Shown one piece after another: positions 10,855 through 22,965 of a DNA stretch of 64,000 nucleotides. The position numbers and the translations under genes were made by a program. The number at the start of each line of letters is the position of its first letter. Position 1 is the stretch's first letter. The notes under the pieces are model-generated. The model was not told the origin of the DNA, did no database searches, and saw only the letters and a program-made list of their open reading frames with translations. The stretch is from NCBI RefSeq assembly GCF_002099425.1, contig NW_018344164.1:2231001-2295000 (forward strand). Direction: 5' to 3'. The DNA comes from Phascolarctos cinereus. Lineage: Eukaryota; Chordata; Mammalia; Diprotodontia; Phascolarctidae.

Positions 10855-11010
10855 AATTAATTGGGGTACCCTTTATCCCTAGCCATAATAAGCAGAATGT
10901 TCCATCCTAATAACATCCTTTCTCTTTCCTCCCAGCCAAGAGAGTATCCTGACATAGTGCCTTACACACTATAAGAGCTTAAGAAATATTTGTTAAAAAT
11001 TGAATTGAGT
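10855..11010 (+). repeat. L2 LINE 3' end
   Basis: AGTGCCTTACACACTATAAG, AGCTTAAGAAATATTTGTTA is a diverged sense L2 terminus. Confidence 0.5.
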
Positions 11011-11356
11011 TATATTGGGTTTAGGGAAAATCCAATCTTCCTACATTCAGAGACTTTTGCATATGTTTTCTTTCCACTTTCTTTCTTTCACTGTTCCCTC
11101 ATCACAGAAATTAAAAACACACACAAATCTGCCCTGAGCCTCCATGTTTTTCTATCTGAACTCTTAAGGTCCTGTTTCCACAATGACTTTGATTTGTATC
11201 TTTGACCAAGACAGAGTAAAGAGGTCATGTCATTTTTTTTCATGAAAGATATGTATTTTACACCAGGTGAAAAAAATCCAGATTTCCTCCTTCCCAGTGA
11301 GAACTATCTTAATGGTAGGGCACTGCCCCTTCTCTACTTAAATCTCTCTGATTTAA

Positions 11357-11521
<165 letters not shown>

Positions 11522-11886
11522 TAAATGTGTTTGGAGTTTGTTTTGACTGGGTTTCTATTTTCCTGTGTTCCTATTCTACAGAACAGATCTATAGACTTCC
11601 ACACTAACAGCTGTTGTTTAAAATCTCATATTACTTAGGAACAATTTAATCATTTGAAAGCACCGGTAGAGACTCATTAAAATTTGTCATTCCCCCCCTT
11701 GGTACAGATATATGTAATTACCCTCCATTTGTACATCCTAGGAGAAATGGAACAGCCCAGATTCCTCTAAAATCAAAATTAAAATGGTGCCAGAGGCATA
11801 ATCTAGTCCATCCCTTTCTCCCAGACAGATTTAAACCATCTTCTAAAGATAGCCTTCTACCCTAAAAATAAATAAATGAATGAATG

Positions 11887-11922
11887 AATGAAGAATAATA
11901 ATAATAATAATAATAATAATTG
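11887..11922 (+). repeat. (GAAT)n/(AAT)n microsatellite
   Basis: GAATGAATGAAT at 11876 passes into about ten AAT units. Confidence 0.9.
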
Positions 11923-12359
11923 TGTAGAAGGGGGCTGGATAGTTTTCACCAGCATCCCAGCAATCCTTTCCAAGGTCTAATCTAAATCCTTCCCACTGGC
12001 TTTTAAGTCTTGTGTGAGACTGGGTTTTCTGCTTTTGGTTGTGTCTGTTTGTTTGTTTTCCTCTTGGGTGAGTGATTCCTGGCAGGTGCCAGTTAGTTAG
12101 TCCTTCACTTCTGGAAGTAAATTAAATGGAGAGGAGCCCTGGGGTAAGTTTGCCTCTAAAGGGGAGAGGGGAGGGAAGGGAGTCCATAGAATGAAGCTCA
12201 GTTTCCTCCCATGGAATAACCCTCCTTCATCCAGTCATTTATGTTTTGGAACCAGAGCCAAAGAAGGCCTGAGCTCAGAGACTTCTTGGGATCACTTTCC
12301 ACCCCCTAGGTGACCCACTCCCAGGCCACCTGTAGGGTCCCCTACAGCACTCAGAGCGG

Positions 12360-12530
12360 AAGAAACCCGAATAGTCAACCTCTTCTTTTTAAAGATAAGA
12401 AAACTGGGCACCAGGAGATAATATGACTTGTTCAAGGTCAACCACAACTGAAAACTGGCTGAATGGGGATTCAAACTAAGGTCCAATGATGCTAAATTCA
12501 GTGCTCTTTCCACTATACCAAGGTCCTGGC
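12360..12530 (-). repeat. MIR SINE
   Basis: Antisense: TTGTTCAAGGTCAACCACA, GATTCAAACTAAGGTCCAAT, CAGTGCTCTTTCCACTATAC. Confidence 0.6.
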
Positions 12531-12584
12531 AATGAGTATGCAGCCTTAGGGCCAAACTCAAGTGTAGCTTACACCTGCCTCACA

Positions 12585-12669
12585 ATAATAACTAATGTTT
12601 ATATCACACTTTCAGATTTGCAAAGCACTTTATAACATACATATAATCATATTTGATCCTCATGAAACC

Positions 12670-12708
<39 letters not shown>

Positions 12709-12865
12709 TGCCATTTTACATTTTACAGATGAGGATTCTGAGGCTGAGGCAGATGAAATGACTTGCCCAGGGTCACACAGCCAATAAGTATCTGAGGTAG
12801 GATTAGAACTCAAGTCTTCCTCATTGTGTGTCCAGGGTTGCACCCATTTTACCACCTAGCTACCT
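12585..12865 (-). repeat. MIR-family SINE containing (GA)n
   Basis: Antisense: TTGCAAAGCACTTTATAACA, a GA array at 12675-12706, then TTTTACAGATGAGGATTCTG, CTTGCCCAGGGTCACACAGC, CACCTAGCTACCTCA. The GA expansion sits where related copies read CCTGGGAGG. Confidence 0.85.
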
Positions 12866-13134
12866 CATGACCCCACTCTTCTGGATTGCCTCTAAATGCG
12901 GCTGTTTTTTCCGGGTGCAGAAGACACTCTCGATTATGGTGTCATTTTGAGCTCCCCTGGTATTCTCTTTGCTTTTATTATCAAAGCAATTCCCCATTGT
13001 ACCCAGGCCCTAGCCCGCAGAGAGGAAATCCACTTGGTTCTCAGCTATTGGCTCAATTCCCACATTGGCCATATCCAAAAATGTATGTCTCATTTTGCAT
13101 ATTGAGTCCGTCACTTCTGCAGCAAAGAGCCAGC

Positions 13135-13335
13135 AGCAAAGGGGGCACCTATCAGTTAAGGAATGGCTGAACAAATGTGTTGCATGCAATAGAACACTAC
13201 CATACTGGGAGAAAGTGACAAAAAGGACCCTTCCATAGATATCTGAGAAGATGTGTATGAACTAACCGAGTAAAGAACCAGAAGCAATTTGATACCATAA
13301 CAACAACATTGGTCAAAGAAAAAAACTTTCAATTT
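13135..13335 (+). repeat. Marsupial L1 3'-region fragment
   Basis: AATGGCTGAACAAATGTGTT, GAACACTACCATACTGGGAG and AACCAGAAGCAATTTGATAC match the L1 3' region also seen at 46934, heavily diverged. Confidence 0.6.
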
Positions 13336-13507
13336 CTTCACTTTCATTTTAAAGAAAGGTATGAATCACAGAGCGGGACAGAGACATAGGCCTTTCAGAT
13401 GGGAGCCCCCTACGTTTTACTGGACTCCCCAGTTTTAGCCTTTTGCTTCCTCTCTTCAGAAGTCAGCAAAGGAAAGAGGCCAAGAACGGGCCTCTGACAT
13501 GACCCAA

Positions 13508-13758
13508 GAAGGCAGCTCAGCGGAGAGAGTGCCTCGAGCCTGGAGTCAGGAAGGCTTATCCTCCTGAATTTAAATCTGGCCTCAGATATTTACTAGCAGT
13601 GTGACTCTGGGCAAGTCATTTCACCCTGTTGGCCTCAGTTTCCTCATCTGTAAAATGAGCCGAAGAAGGAAATGGCAAACCACTCCAGCATCTTTGCCAA
13701 GAAAACCCCAAATGGGGTCACCGAGAGTCAGACATGACTGAAAAGATTGAGCGGCAAA
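13508..13758 (+). repeat. Mar1-type SINE
   Basis: GGCAGCTCAGCGGAGAG head, CCTCAGTTTCCTCATCTGTA, RTE tail GGCAAACCACTCCAGCATCT and GAGTCAGACATGACTGAAAA. Confidence 0.85.
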
Positions 13759-14419
13759 GTGGGTTCAGTTGACCTTGGCCTCCGGAAGTATGACTCCAGA
13801 GGCTGGAGTGGACCATTGCCAACTTCCTTCCTTTACTGATGCAGACAAGCAATGCCCCACTGGGAAAAGACCAGCTCGCCCTTTGTCCGATGGGGTGCTC
13901 AATGCATTACCGACTGGGCCACCAAAAATCACCCACAGAAACTCGGCCAGGTATATATCCTTTCTGAAGCAGCTTTGAGAGGTCCCTCTGAGAGGTGTCT
14001 CCTGGTTTCCCACACATAATCTTTGCCAATAAACATGACTAATGTGTTCTTGAGGAGGCAGGAGGATTCTGGGAGAGCAGCCCTGAGTCCACCCCTCCTG
14101 TACCTTTCTTGGAGCCTTCCTGAGGAAGAAAACATTTTTGTCAAATGATTGATAGTAATTACTTGCCCAAGCACTAGGAGACACCCCCACGAGGGGCTTA
14201 AAACCCACTTTTAAAGGAAAAGGTATCTGGCAAGATATTTTTCATACCTCCTAAAGCATGGGGCTTCAGAAGTGTTCATTTGGCATGCAGCTTCTGATTA
14301 TAAATAAGCATTCCATTAGCATCATTTTCTAAACTTCACTAAAATGATGGTTTCTATTTTAGCCACCCCAGAGGCTTCCCTTGCCAAGATAGTCCCTACT
14401 CTAGTCTGTGCACCCTGTG

Positions 14420-15038
<619 letters not shown>

Positions 15039-15329
15039 TAGCCAAGTGGCCTCAAGAACCAAGCTACCTTTGGCCATATTTGTGCAACAGTCCTCTGTCA
15101 CCCATAAAGAGGTAATGCCATGGCATCCTGGAGTGCACGTTTCACTGAGATTGTCCAAACCTGCTTCTTTCTGTTTTGCTAATATATAGGACATGTGCAA
15201 GACTGACTTGGACATTCCATTCCATTCTCTGTTTTGGATTCGAGGTCTTAAAAGAAAGCAGTGGTCAAGGAGTCAGGCACCCCAGATTGTATTCCTGTCC
15301 TAGCCCTTGCTGTGACACTTAATTCGAAA

Positions 15330-15510
15330 TGCTTAGTCTAAAGTCGCGTGGTGCAGTGGGAAAAGTGCTGGACTTTGGAGCAGAGAACCTAGATTCAGTT
15401 CTGGCTCTCCCCCTCACTCTTTATGTAACCTTGGACGAGGCCTTTCACCTTCCCAGGCCACTGTTTCCCCATTTTACAGATGAGAGGATTAGTCTAGATT
15501 GGGAGTGCCA
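15330..15510 (+). repeat. MIR SINE
   Basis: GGTGCAGTGGGAAAAGTGCT, CTAGATTCAGTTCTGGCTCT, CCCATTTTACAGATGAGAGG. Confidence 0.65.
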
Positions 15511-15512
15511 AA

Positions 15513-15665
15513 TGTGAGGCTTCCCAAGTGCAGCCCAGATCAGATTAAAATGTAATTGGAGAAATGTTTAACAAAAGAAATAAAAATATAATGCAACACA
15601 GATAATATTCATTTGTGGTTTTCTAAGTCACTATAGAGCTGCCGGGGATCCATTTCTGTTTGAGT
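15513..15665 (+). repeat. Unassigned interspersed repeat, copy 1
   Basis: AATCAGATTAAAATGTAATTG-type block followed by AAAGAAATAAAAATA, GTGGTTTTCTAAGTCA. The same order recurs at about 43345-43455. I recall similar sequences in other mammals but cannot name the family. Confidence 0.6.
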
Positions 15666-15669
15666 CTGA

Positions 15670-16004
15670 TGGTCTCGATGAGCCTTTTAAAGGCCTTATC
15701 CACTGCAAATCTATCCTTCCACTTAGGACTGCAATCCAGTAATAATATCAAGTATGACAAAGTATGTGACTGGGACAAGTCCTTTCCTTAATGAATTTGA
15801 TGTAGTGGTTTCCAAATTCTCTTCTAGCTCTAACATCTTGGGATTGTACAGAATGAAATCAGCTGAGCTGATCCTCCTTAGTTAACACTCTATTAGAATT
15901 CTTCATGGAAATACTAAAGGAGTTACCATTGGCATGCTCATTAGTGACACTGGGAGCCCGGTGACCTGGGTTCTGCTCATCTTAGAGTAAATAAAAAGTA
16001 ATCT
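15670..16004. other. Intronic sequence, nothing recognised
   Basis: No exon or repeat identified with confidence. Confidence 0.45.
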
Positions 16005-16490
16005 TAGGAGGAGAAGGTTCTAGAAGCTAAGGGGGTCCGGGAAAGCATCCTGAAGAACGTAATGGGGTTTTTTTCAGAATTTTTTTGGGGGGAGAGCGAG
16101 ACAGTTGGGGTTAAGCGACTTGCCCAGAGTCACACAGCTGCTAAGTGTTATGTGTCTGAGGCCAGATTTGAACTCAGGTCTTCCTTACTCTAGGGCTGGT
16201 ACTCTATCCACTGCACCACCTAGTTGCCCCTAGAAGGTAATGCTTGAACCAAATTTTGAAGGAGGCCGATGATTCTGAGAGGCAGAGATGAGGAAGGGAA
16301 GCATTATAGGCATGAAAAATGAGACCTTAGTCACCCAGCCAAAAATTAAAAAAAAAAAAACCATAAAAGTTTCCCAGAGCAAATATTCCCTGTTCAAACC
16401 CCATGGAGGTTTGGGCTTTGTTTTGAATCAGAGAAGGATGTGGACCGTCTGGTTCTGGTTCTGCATCCCATAGAAGGGGCTGCCTTGTGA
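16005..16490 (-). repeat. L2 LINE relic split by a tRNA SINE
   Basis: Antisense L2: GGGAAAGCATCCTGAAGAAC, then after the SINE TGAACCAAATTTTGAAGGAG and GCAGAGATGAGGAAGGGAAG. Confidence 0.6.
16065..16231 (-). mobile_element. Short tRNA SINE (WALLSI/WSINE type)
   Basis: Antisense copy ending CCACCTAGTTGCCCC, the complement of the GGGGCAACTAGGTGG head; its A-tail lies on the left as a T-run. Flanks AGAACGTAATG (16054-16064) and AGAAGGTAATG (16232-16242) form a duplication with one mismatch. Confidence 0.8.
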
Positions 16491-16499
16491 CATCTTTAG

Positions 16500-16730
16500 T
16501 AAGGCAAGGAGGTGGCTGAGTGGACAGAGTAATGACTTGGGGTTAGGAGGACATGAGTTCAAATCCTGGCTCATTGATGGTTGTGTGACCATCAATGGCT
16601 AGACAGTATCACTCTCTGCCTCATTTTCCTCATTCATAAAATAGGGATAATAATAGCACTGACCTTATAGGGCTGTTATAAGGATCAAATGAGCTAATAA
16701 AGCATTTTACAGATGTTAGCTTGGATTATT
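16500..16730 (+). repeat. MIR-family SINE
   Basis: Sense: GGAGGTGGCTGAGTGGACAG head, GACATGAGTTCAAATCCTGG, GGATCAAATGAGCTAATAAA tail. Confidence 0.7.
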
Positions 16731-17024
16731 TAGGGTTTCTATTGATTGAGTCAGATGCTGCTTTGGGGTCCAAATATTGTAATATCTAGACTGTTATTGT
16801 GTGACAAAGACCAGAGAGGGAAAATCTGGGGCAAGAGAGAACTGTTCCTAGCAGGCAGCAGGCCTATCTATTATCATCAACTTTTATTCCATCTATCTTT
16901 AAGAAACAGTCATTGTATTCATTTCCACAATAGTCTGTGAACACGACATCTAAAAGAATAGAGCAGGATAGCAATGTGTCTCAGAATCACTCTATCTGAG
17001 CTCCTTTGAGGAAAGAGAAACATT

Positions 17025-17185
17025 AATAATAAGAAACTAAGCATCCGCTAGGTGCCAGGGAGAAGACTGGAACTAGAAAGAGCAAGACAAAATGAATACC
17101 AAAATGAAAACCAAAAAGAAATCCCAAGGCAAAAATGAAACAATCCCTTCCCTCAGAGAGCTTCCATTCTATCATAGGACATTTA
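17025..17185 (-). repeat. L2 LINE 3' end
   Basis: Antisense L2: AGCATCCGCTAGGTGCCAGG followed by CCCTTCCCTCAGAGAGCTTC. It abuts a sense L2 end, so the two form an inverted pair. Confidence 0.55.
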
Positions 17186-17475
17186 TGAACAGATAGCAAC
17201 TCCTCATTTCCTTCAGGATTCAACTGAAGCACTACTACCTGGAGCCTTCCCTGCCCCCCTTAGCTTCTAGAGGTGTGCTCTCTCCCAAAAGTAACTTTTA
17301 TTCATTTTGTATGTATTTGGTGTAACCTTGTATGTGTACACACCGTGCCTTTCCCTTTAAGATGTAACCTCATTGAGAGAGGACTGTTTCACTTTTGTCT
17401 TTGTATTCTGAGCATCTAGACAGTGTGAGGCACATAGTAAGTGCTTAATAAAGGCTTGTTAATTGATTAATTATG
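17186..17475 (+). repeat. L2 LINE 3' end
   Basis: Sense L2 3' region: CTGGAGCCTTCCCTGCCCCC, TTGTCTTTGTATTCTGAGCA, GTGAGGCACATAGTAAGTGC, TTAATAAAGGCTTGTTAATT. Confidence 0.85.
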
Positions 17476-17514
17476 AGCACATGCAAAATAAATACCAGGT
17501 AAATTGGGAGGAGG

Positions 17515-18545
17515 GTGCTAATAACTGAGTCGATCAGAAAAAGGCTTCTTGGAGAAGATGGAATGTAACAGTGAGTTTTGAAGGACACAGTGAGTTATCC
17601 GAAATGGAGCCGTGAGAAGGGAGCAGATTCTAGGTGCAGAGGAAAGCCAGAGCAAAGGCACTATTAAGAGGGACTTTGAAAGCCAAAGTGAGTTTGTATT
17701 TGCTCCTAGGCAGCTAAATGACTCAGCAAACAAAGAGTTGAGCCTGGAGTCAGGAAGATCACTGGCCTCAGACCTTTAGTAGTGGCACAGTTCTGGGCTA
17801 GTCTCCCTGTGAAATGGGCATAATAATAGCAGCCGCCTCCCAAGGTTTTTGTGAAGATCAAATGAGATAATATTTGTAAAACACCAAGCCAGTGCCAGGC
17901 ACAGAATGAGTACTTAACAAGTGTTTGTTTCCCTTCCTAGAGACAATAGGGAGCCATTTGAGTCTACTGAGGAGAGAAGTAACATACTCAGACCTATCTA
18001 TGCTTTAGTAAAATCACTTTGGCAGCTATGAGGAAGATGGGTTAATGTAGAAAAAGACTAGAGAACAGTTTAGAGGCTATGGTAATAGTCCAGGCAAGAG
18101 ATGGTAAGGACCTGAATTAGGGCAGTGGCTACGAGGATAGCAGGTAGGGGATGGATGAGAGCAGTATTGGGGAATTAGAAATGACAATATTTGGCAACTG
18201 ATTGAAGTTGTGGAGTGAGAGGGTGAGGAGTCAAGGGCTACACCAAAGACGTGAACCTGGGCGTCTGCAAAGATGATGCCACCTTTGGCAAAAATAGGGA
18301 AATTTGGAAGAAGGTAACTTTGGCAGTAAAAATAACGAGTTCTACTTTGGACGTGTGGTCTTTGAGCTGACCATGGAAGATCCAGTTGGAAATGTCCAAT
18401 GGGTAGCTAGATATGAGCAACTGGGACTCAGGAGGCTTAAGTCAAGCCAGATGCGTAGAGTTGGGAATTATCTGCATAGGAGTGATCATTCAATCCACAG
18501 GAGCTGAAGAAGTCACCCACTGAGATATAAAGACTAGAGCTTTGC
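17515..18545 (-). repeat. L2 LINE relic covering reverse transcriptase 3' part
   Basis: On the - strand this reads as the C-terminal part of an L2-clade reverse transcriptase; recognisable words on the + strand are AAATCACTTTGGCAGCTATG, GGTAATAGTCCAGGCAAGAG, ATCCAGTTGGAAATGTCCAA and ATCTGCATAGGAGTGATCAT. It is heavily diverged and interrupted by a SINE at 17710-17934. Confidence 0.75.
17710..17934 (+). repeat. MIR-like SINE nested in L2
   Basis: GGCAGCTAAATGACTCAGC head, AGCCTGGAGTCAGGAAGATC, GATCAAATGAGATAATATTT tail. TCCTAG at 17704-17709 and 17935-17940 may be the target duplication. Confidence 0.65.
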
Positions 18546-18589
18546 TTTTATGGGTATAAGCAATGCCAGGGGCCAGGATGCAACCAATG

Positions 18590-18838
18590 CAGTTTCTTTT
18601 GTTCAGTTATGTCCAATGCTTCATGACCCCATTTGGGGTTTTCTTGGCAAAGATACTGGAGTGGTTCACCATTTCCCTCTTCAGCTCATTTTACAGATGA
18701 GGAAAATGAGGCAGTCAGGGTTAAATGACTTGCCCAGGATCATACAGTGTCTGCGGCCAGATCTGAACTCAGGAAGGTGAGTCTTCCTGATTCTAAGCCC
18801 AGTGCTCTCTGCACTATGGTGCCGCCTTGCTGTCCATA
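18590..18838 (-). repeat. Mar1-type SINE
   Basis: On the + strand: TTCAGTTATGTCCAATGCTT, CATTTGGGGTTTTCTTGGCA, GAGTGGTTCACCATTTCCCT, then the MIR-like centre and a complemented tRNA head near 18835. Confidence 0.85.
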
Positions 18839-18849
18839 CAGATGCTACC

Positions 18850-18970
18850 ACTTACAGTTTGGCAGAGTGGCCAAGTGACTTGCTCAGGGTCACACGACAA
18901 TGCTGTGTCAGAGGCGGGACTTAAACCCAGGGCTTCCCGACTCTAAGGCCAGCTCCTTCTACAGTACATG
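18850..18970 (-). repeat. MIR fragment
   Basis: Antisense: AAGTGACTTGCTCAGGGTCA, GACTTAAACCCAGGGCTTCC. Confidence 0.65.
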
Positions 18971-18984
18971 ATATTGCCAACGAC

Positions 18985-19490
18985 GAGACAAATAGTAACA
19001 ATAATAACCAACATTTATACAGTGTTTTATATATCTTATGAAACTTGACCCTCACAACGGCCTTGTGAGGTTAGGGTTATAGATATTCCTATCCCCATTT
19101 TACAGATGAGGAAACTGAGGTTCAGAGTACTTAAGTAACTTGCCCCAAATCATACAGCTAGTAAATTCTGTAGGCAGCTAGGTAGCACCATGGTGCACAA
19201 AGCACTGGGCCTGAAGTCAAGAAGACTCAACTTCCTGAGTTCAAATGTGGCCTCAGAAACTCAGTAGCTAGCTGTGTGACCCTGGACAAGTCACTTAACC
19301 TTGTTTGCCTCAGTTTCCTCATCTGTAAAATGAGCTGGAGAAGAAAATTGGCAAACTGCTCCAGTCTCTTTGCCAAGAAAATCCCAAATGGGGTCACAAA
19401 AAGTCAGACATGACTGAAACAACCAAATAATAAAGTAAATGTCTGAGGTCAGATTCTAGTCACCATCCTATCCATTCTCTCTGATAAAAG
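18985..19490 (-). repeat. MIR SINE split by Mar1
   Basis: Antisense MIR runs to CATACAGCTAGTAAAT at 19166, breaks for a Mar1 copy and resumes at about 19441 with GTCTGAGGTCAGATTC. Confidence 0.85.
19167..19433 (+). mobile_element. Mar1-type SINE inserted in MIR
   Basis: GGCAGCTAGGTAGCACCATG head, TGCCTCAGTTTCCTCATCTG, TTTGCCAAGAAAATCCCAAA, AAAAGTCAGACATGACTGAA tail. AGTAAAT flanks it at 19160-19166 and 19434-19440. Confidence 0.9.
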
Positions 19491-19689
19491 GGAAAGATCT
19501 GGACTCAGAGAGCCATACTTGAAGTATATTGAATGTAATAAATTGCTATTACACTCTGTTCACCTTTTAAAAAACATTTTCCTAGTATTTACTAACTTAC
19601 TAGTATTGGCTGAATTCCCATCACCTACTCTTAACGACCACCAGTCCCTACATTCAGAGTTCTCACTTCCAAGATAAATGACAGCTGTA

Positions 19690-19920
19690 TTTTAGTGTTT
19701 TCTATTTGCAGAGAACCTTTAGTAGACTGTCTTGTTTGAGTATTTGAGTCTTACAACAATCTTGTGCAATAGGTATAATGGATATTATCCCCATTTTACA
19801 AATGAAGAAACTGAGACTCAGAGTTAGGTGACTTGTCCACAGTCACCCAACTACTAGGCTGAGAAGCAGATTTAGAACCCCAGCCTTCCCAACTCTAGGT
19901 CCAGCACTTGATCCCCTCTG
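19690..19920 (-). repeat. MIR SINE adjacent to THRB last exon
   Basis: Antisense: TATCCCCATTTTACAAATGA, CAGAGTTAGGTGACTTGTCC, GCAGATTTAGAACCCCAGCC. It ends about 55 bp before the last acceptor. Confidence 0.75.
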
Positions 19921-19953
19921 CCAGGCTGGCTCTTATTGCTAAATAACATTTAG

Positions 19954-20217
<264 letters not shown>

Positions 20218-20769
20218 GAAGGACTGGTTGGATTCTCACAATTCTGACAATGCTACTTATGGGGTGTCATTCCATTCCATTGCCTAGCTCTTTTGTGTTT
20301 CTCTGTATCTTGGGGGGGGGGATTTTTGTTGTCGTTGTTGGGAGGGGAAGGCTGTTGTTGGCTTTTTCTTTTTTTGCATTGATATACACAGGTGAAAATG
20401 TCCCCTGAATGTGGGTACATGTGACTATCACAGTCCGTCCTCCAGTCCGTAGGTGTGAATGCTTTGAAAATGGCGCAGTAGCAAGGTGGGGAGAAAGCTC
20501 AGGAGTTCACCAGCACGAAGTGATCACCAGCGTCCATCTTTCCCCAGTCGATGGTGATACAAAGTAAAGCTGCAAAACAATGAGTGACACATTCTGTTGT
20601 CTTGACTTAGTGAAGGACTTTATCGATTAGGTTCCATTTTGTAGGGCACAAAGAAATCTTGCAATGAATGTAGCTTCCATGTATGTGTCCCCTCCCCCCA
20701 AGCTGATCTGTAGTATCTCAGATCCTTACTCTTGCTCATTTTCTTAAGACATCCATCCTTTTCCTGCCC

Positions 20770-20980
20770 AAATAGGAACATAGACCTAGGACTTGGAGTG
20801 GGGCTTTAGGAGGCATTTAGTCCAAAACCTTCCACTTTAAAGATAGGGAAACTGAGTTCCAGAGGGGGTTAAGTGATTTGTCCAGAGATACATGCCCATT
20901 AAGTGAAAGAGCTGGGATTTAAAGCCCAAGAACCTCTAACTCAAAACCCAGCATTTTTTTTCCACTGTACTATGAATTAT
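20770..20980 (-). repeat. MIR SINE within 3' UTR
   Basis: Antisense: AAAGATAGGGAAACTGAGTT, AAGTGATTTGTCCAGAGATA, GCTGGGATTTAAAGCCC. Confidence 0.7.
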
Positions 20981-21635
20981 ATCTTAGATATATGACCGTA
21001 AGGATATCTGTTCTCTATCAAGTCAGATCTATCTTTCAATGGAATATTTCTGTGATCCTTGCAGTTGAGTTCACACTCAATGCAGGGAGTAAATCAAAGA
21101 TGTAGATGGGTTTGTTGAACTAATGGAGTACATACAGCATGGGGGGAGGAAGGGGTTGGGTGATCACAAGGAAATTGGAAATCTATGCGAAGGCCAAGGA
21201 CTCTACAATGCACAGGAGAGTACTGGTTACAAGAGGCAACCACTGGGTGTGTTTAGAGATGAAGGAAACTTGAACATGAACCCAACAGATTTACCGAATG
21301 GGGTCACTTTTTAATGGCGGTGGTTCTTCCACGTTGTCACTGAAGTTATGTGCCCTAATTGCCCAAGTGAGAGGTGATCCTTATTGAGCTGACGACTGCT
21401 TTTCCTGCAGATTAAATCTTCTAATCAAAGGCAGCAGTAAAGTATCAATCTGAGTCTGGTTGAGGAAGTGTTCCAAGGAAAGAGATGAGCTAGAGTTAGG
21501 TTCAAAGCAGAAGAAAAATGAGATATCCAATGGTCCCATTGTAAACCGGTACTTTATAGAAATCCTCCCATTACTCTGAGATATGCATTTTTAAAAAATC
21601 ACATACATTAAAAAAAAAAGACACGCATAAAATCA
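20981..21635 (+). other. THRB: 3' UTR segment without recognised repeats
   Basis: No repeat family or structured element recognised; a weak open frame of 63 residues is chance. Confidence 0.4.
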
Positions 21636-21639
21636 AAAG

Positions 21640-21825
21640 ATCATAGATGTGGAGCTAGAAGAAAGCTCAGAGGTTACCTTTCGTTTTACAGATGAAGAAA
21701 TTAAGGCCCAGAGAAATTGATTGACTTAGCTAAATTCACAGCACTAAGCCATGTCTGAGTGAGGATTTGAACTCTCTGTCCTCTGTCTTTGCAGCCCGTA
21801 AGTACATCCTACTGTCATTCCCCAT
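21640..21825 (-). repeat. MIR SINE within 3' UTR
   Basis: Antisense: TTTTACAGATGAAGAAATTA, CCATGTCTGAGTGAGGATTT, GAACTCTCTGTCCTCTG. Confidence 0.65.
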
Positions 21826-22027
21826 TCCTAGCCCTTCTTTTTCCAGACTTAAAATCTATTGCAAGAACATTAACATGAAGTTGCTTGGTTTTTGTTTTGT
21901 TTTTGTTTTGAAATCAGACTTAGAACGTTGAATTTTCACTATACCATATAGCAAGTAAGCAGGATTTGAACCTCGCTCCAGATCCATGTCATTTCCACTA
22001 CAGCACACTGCCCCTCTCACCAACACT

Positions 22028-22033
22028 AATAAA
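22028..22033 (+). promoter_or_regulatory. THRB: Possible proximal poly(A) signal AATAAA
   Basis: A canonical AATAAA 1.8 kb after the THRB stop, just upstream of a Mar1 insertion. It could give a shorter mRNA lacking the distal conserved-looking block. No downstream GU-rich element stands out. Confidence 0.25.
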
Positions 22034-22157
22034 TTTCCCCTGAATCCCTGTATAGAGCTTCATCGTTATTTACTAGACAAAGATAAATTTTCACCTCTTT
22101 CCATCTTATTTTCTTGTACTATTGTTCCAGAAGAGTATTCAGAATGGAGGTTCCTGC

Positions 22158-22388
22158 AGGCTGGAAGCTAGGTGGGAGTGGATAGAGCACTGGACCAGGA
22201 GTCAGGAAGATCTGAGTTCAAATTTGGCCTTAGACACTTACTATCTATGTGACCCTGCGCAAGTCCTTTAACCCTGTTTGCCTCAGTTTCCTCATCTGGA
22301 GTAGGAAATGGCAAACCACTCCAGTAGCTTTGCCAAGAAAACCCCAAATGAGGTCATGAAGAGTTGATACAACTTTGCCCCAAAATCA
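22158..22388 (+). repeat. Mar1-type SINE within 3' UTR
   Basis: GAGCACTGGACCAGGAGTCA, CCTCAGTTTCCTCATCTGGA, AATGGCAAACCACTCCAGTA, AAAACCCCAAATGAGGTCAT. Confidence 0.85.
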
Positions 22389-22544
22389 TTAGGAGAAATG
22401 GTAAATATCAGAAAATGTTACATGTGGAAAATCAGATAGTGAATTGCCATGTTGACTTCCCATTTTCTGTCATATGGCAGAGTTTTACTAGATGGTTTTC
22501 CTTCCAGCTCTAAATCCTCTGATGCCATGATTTTATGATCCTAT

Positions 22545-22690
22545 TCAACCATCAGCAAGCTTTTATTAAATGTCTACCATGTGTCAGGTATTAGGAATAC
22601 CAAGACAAAAAAAAAATACTCCTTCCCTCAAGGAACTGATATTCTAATCTTATTAAATCATCCAGCAAAATTTGGAAGCTGCAAGGCAGT
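22545..22690 (-). repeat. L2 LINE 3' end within 3' UTR
   Basis: Antisense: TTTTATTAAATGTCTACCAT, GTGTCAGGTATTAGGAATAC, CTTCCCTCAAGGAACTGATA. Confidence 0.75.
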
Positions 22691-22739
22691 TTTAAATCAA
22701 ACAGTAAGAGACTCCCCAAACCCCATTGATTAGTCACAT

Positions 22740-22892
22740 TTAAAGAGCAGCATGGGGTAGTAGAAGGTGTTCCAGATTGGACATTAGGAACCTGGGCATC
22801 GTCTCCACCTCTCGGAGCCTGTTTCCTCACCTATAAAATGACATGGTCGTACTAGATGGTCTCTGACAGTCCCTTCTAGCTCTCAGATTCTA
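22740..22892 (+). repeat. MIR SINE within 3' UTR
   Basis: AGAGCAGCATGGGGTAGTAG, GCCTGTTTCCTCACCTATAA, CCCTTCTAGCTCTCAGATTC. Confidence 0.65.
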
Positions 22893-22965
22893 TGAAAATT
22901 CAGAAACCTCAGAAAATTTTCAGAAAATTCAGAAAAATTCAAAAATTCAGAAAATATTTTCTTCT
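22893..22965 (+). repeat. (TTCAGAAAA)n short minisatellite
   Basis: About seven irregular units of ATTCAGAAAA in 70 bp. Confidence 0.75.

Noticed and set aside
13765-14208. 147-residue - strand frame in a THRB intron
   Set aside because: No domain and no splice signals in register; antisense to an intron, most likely chance.
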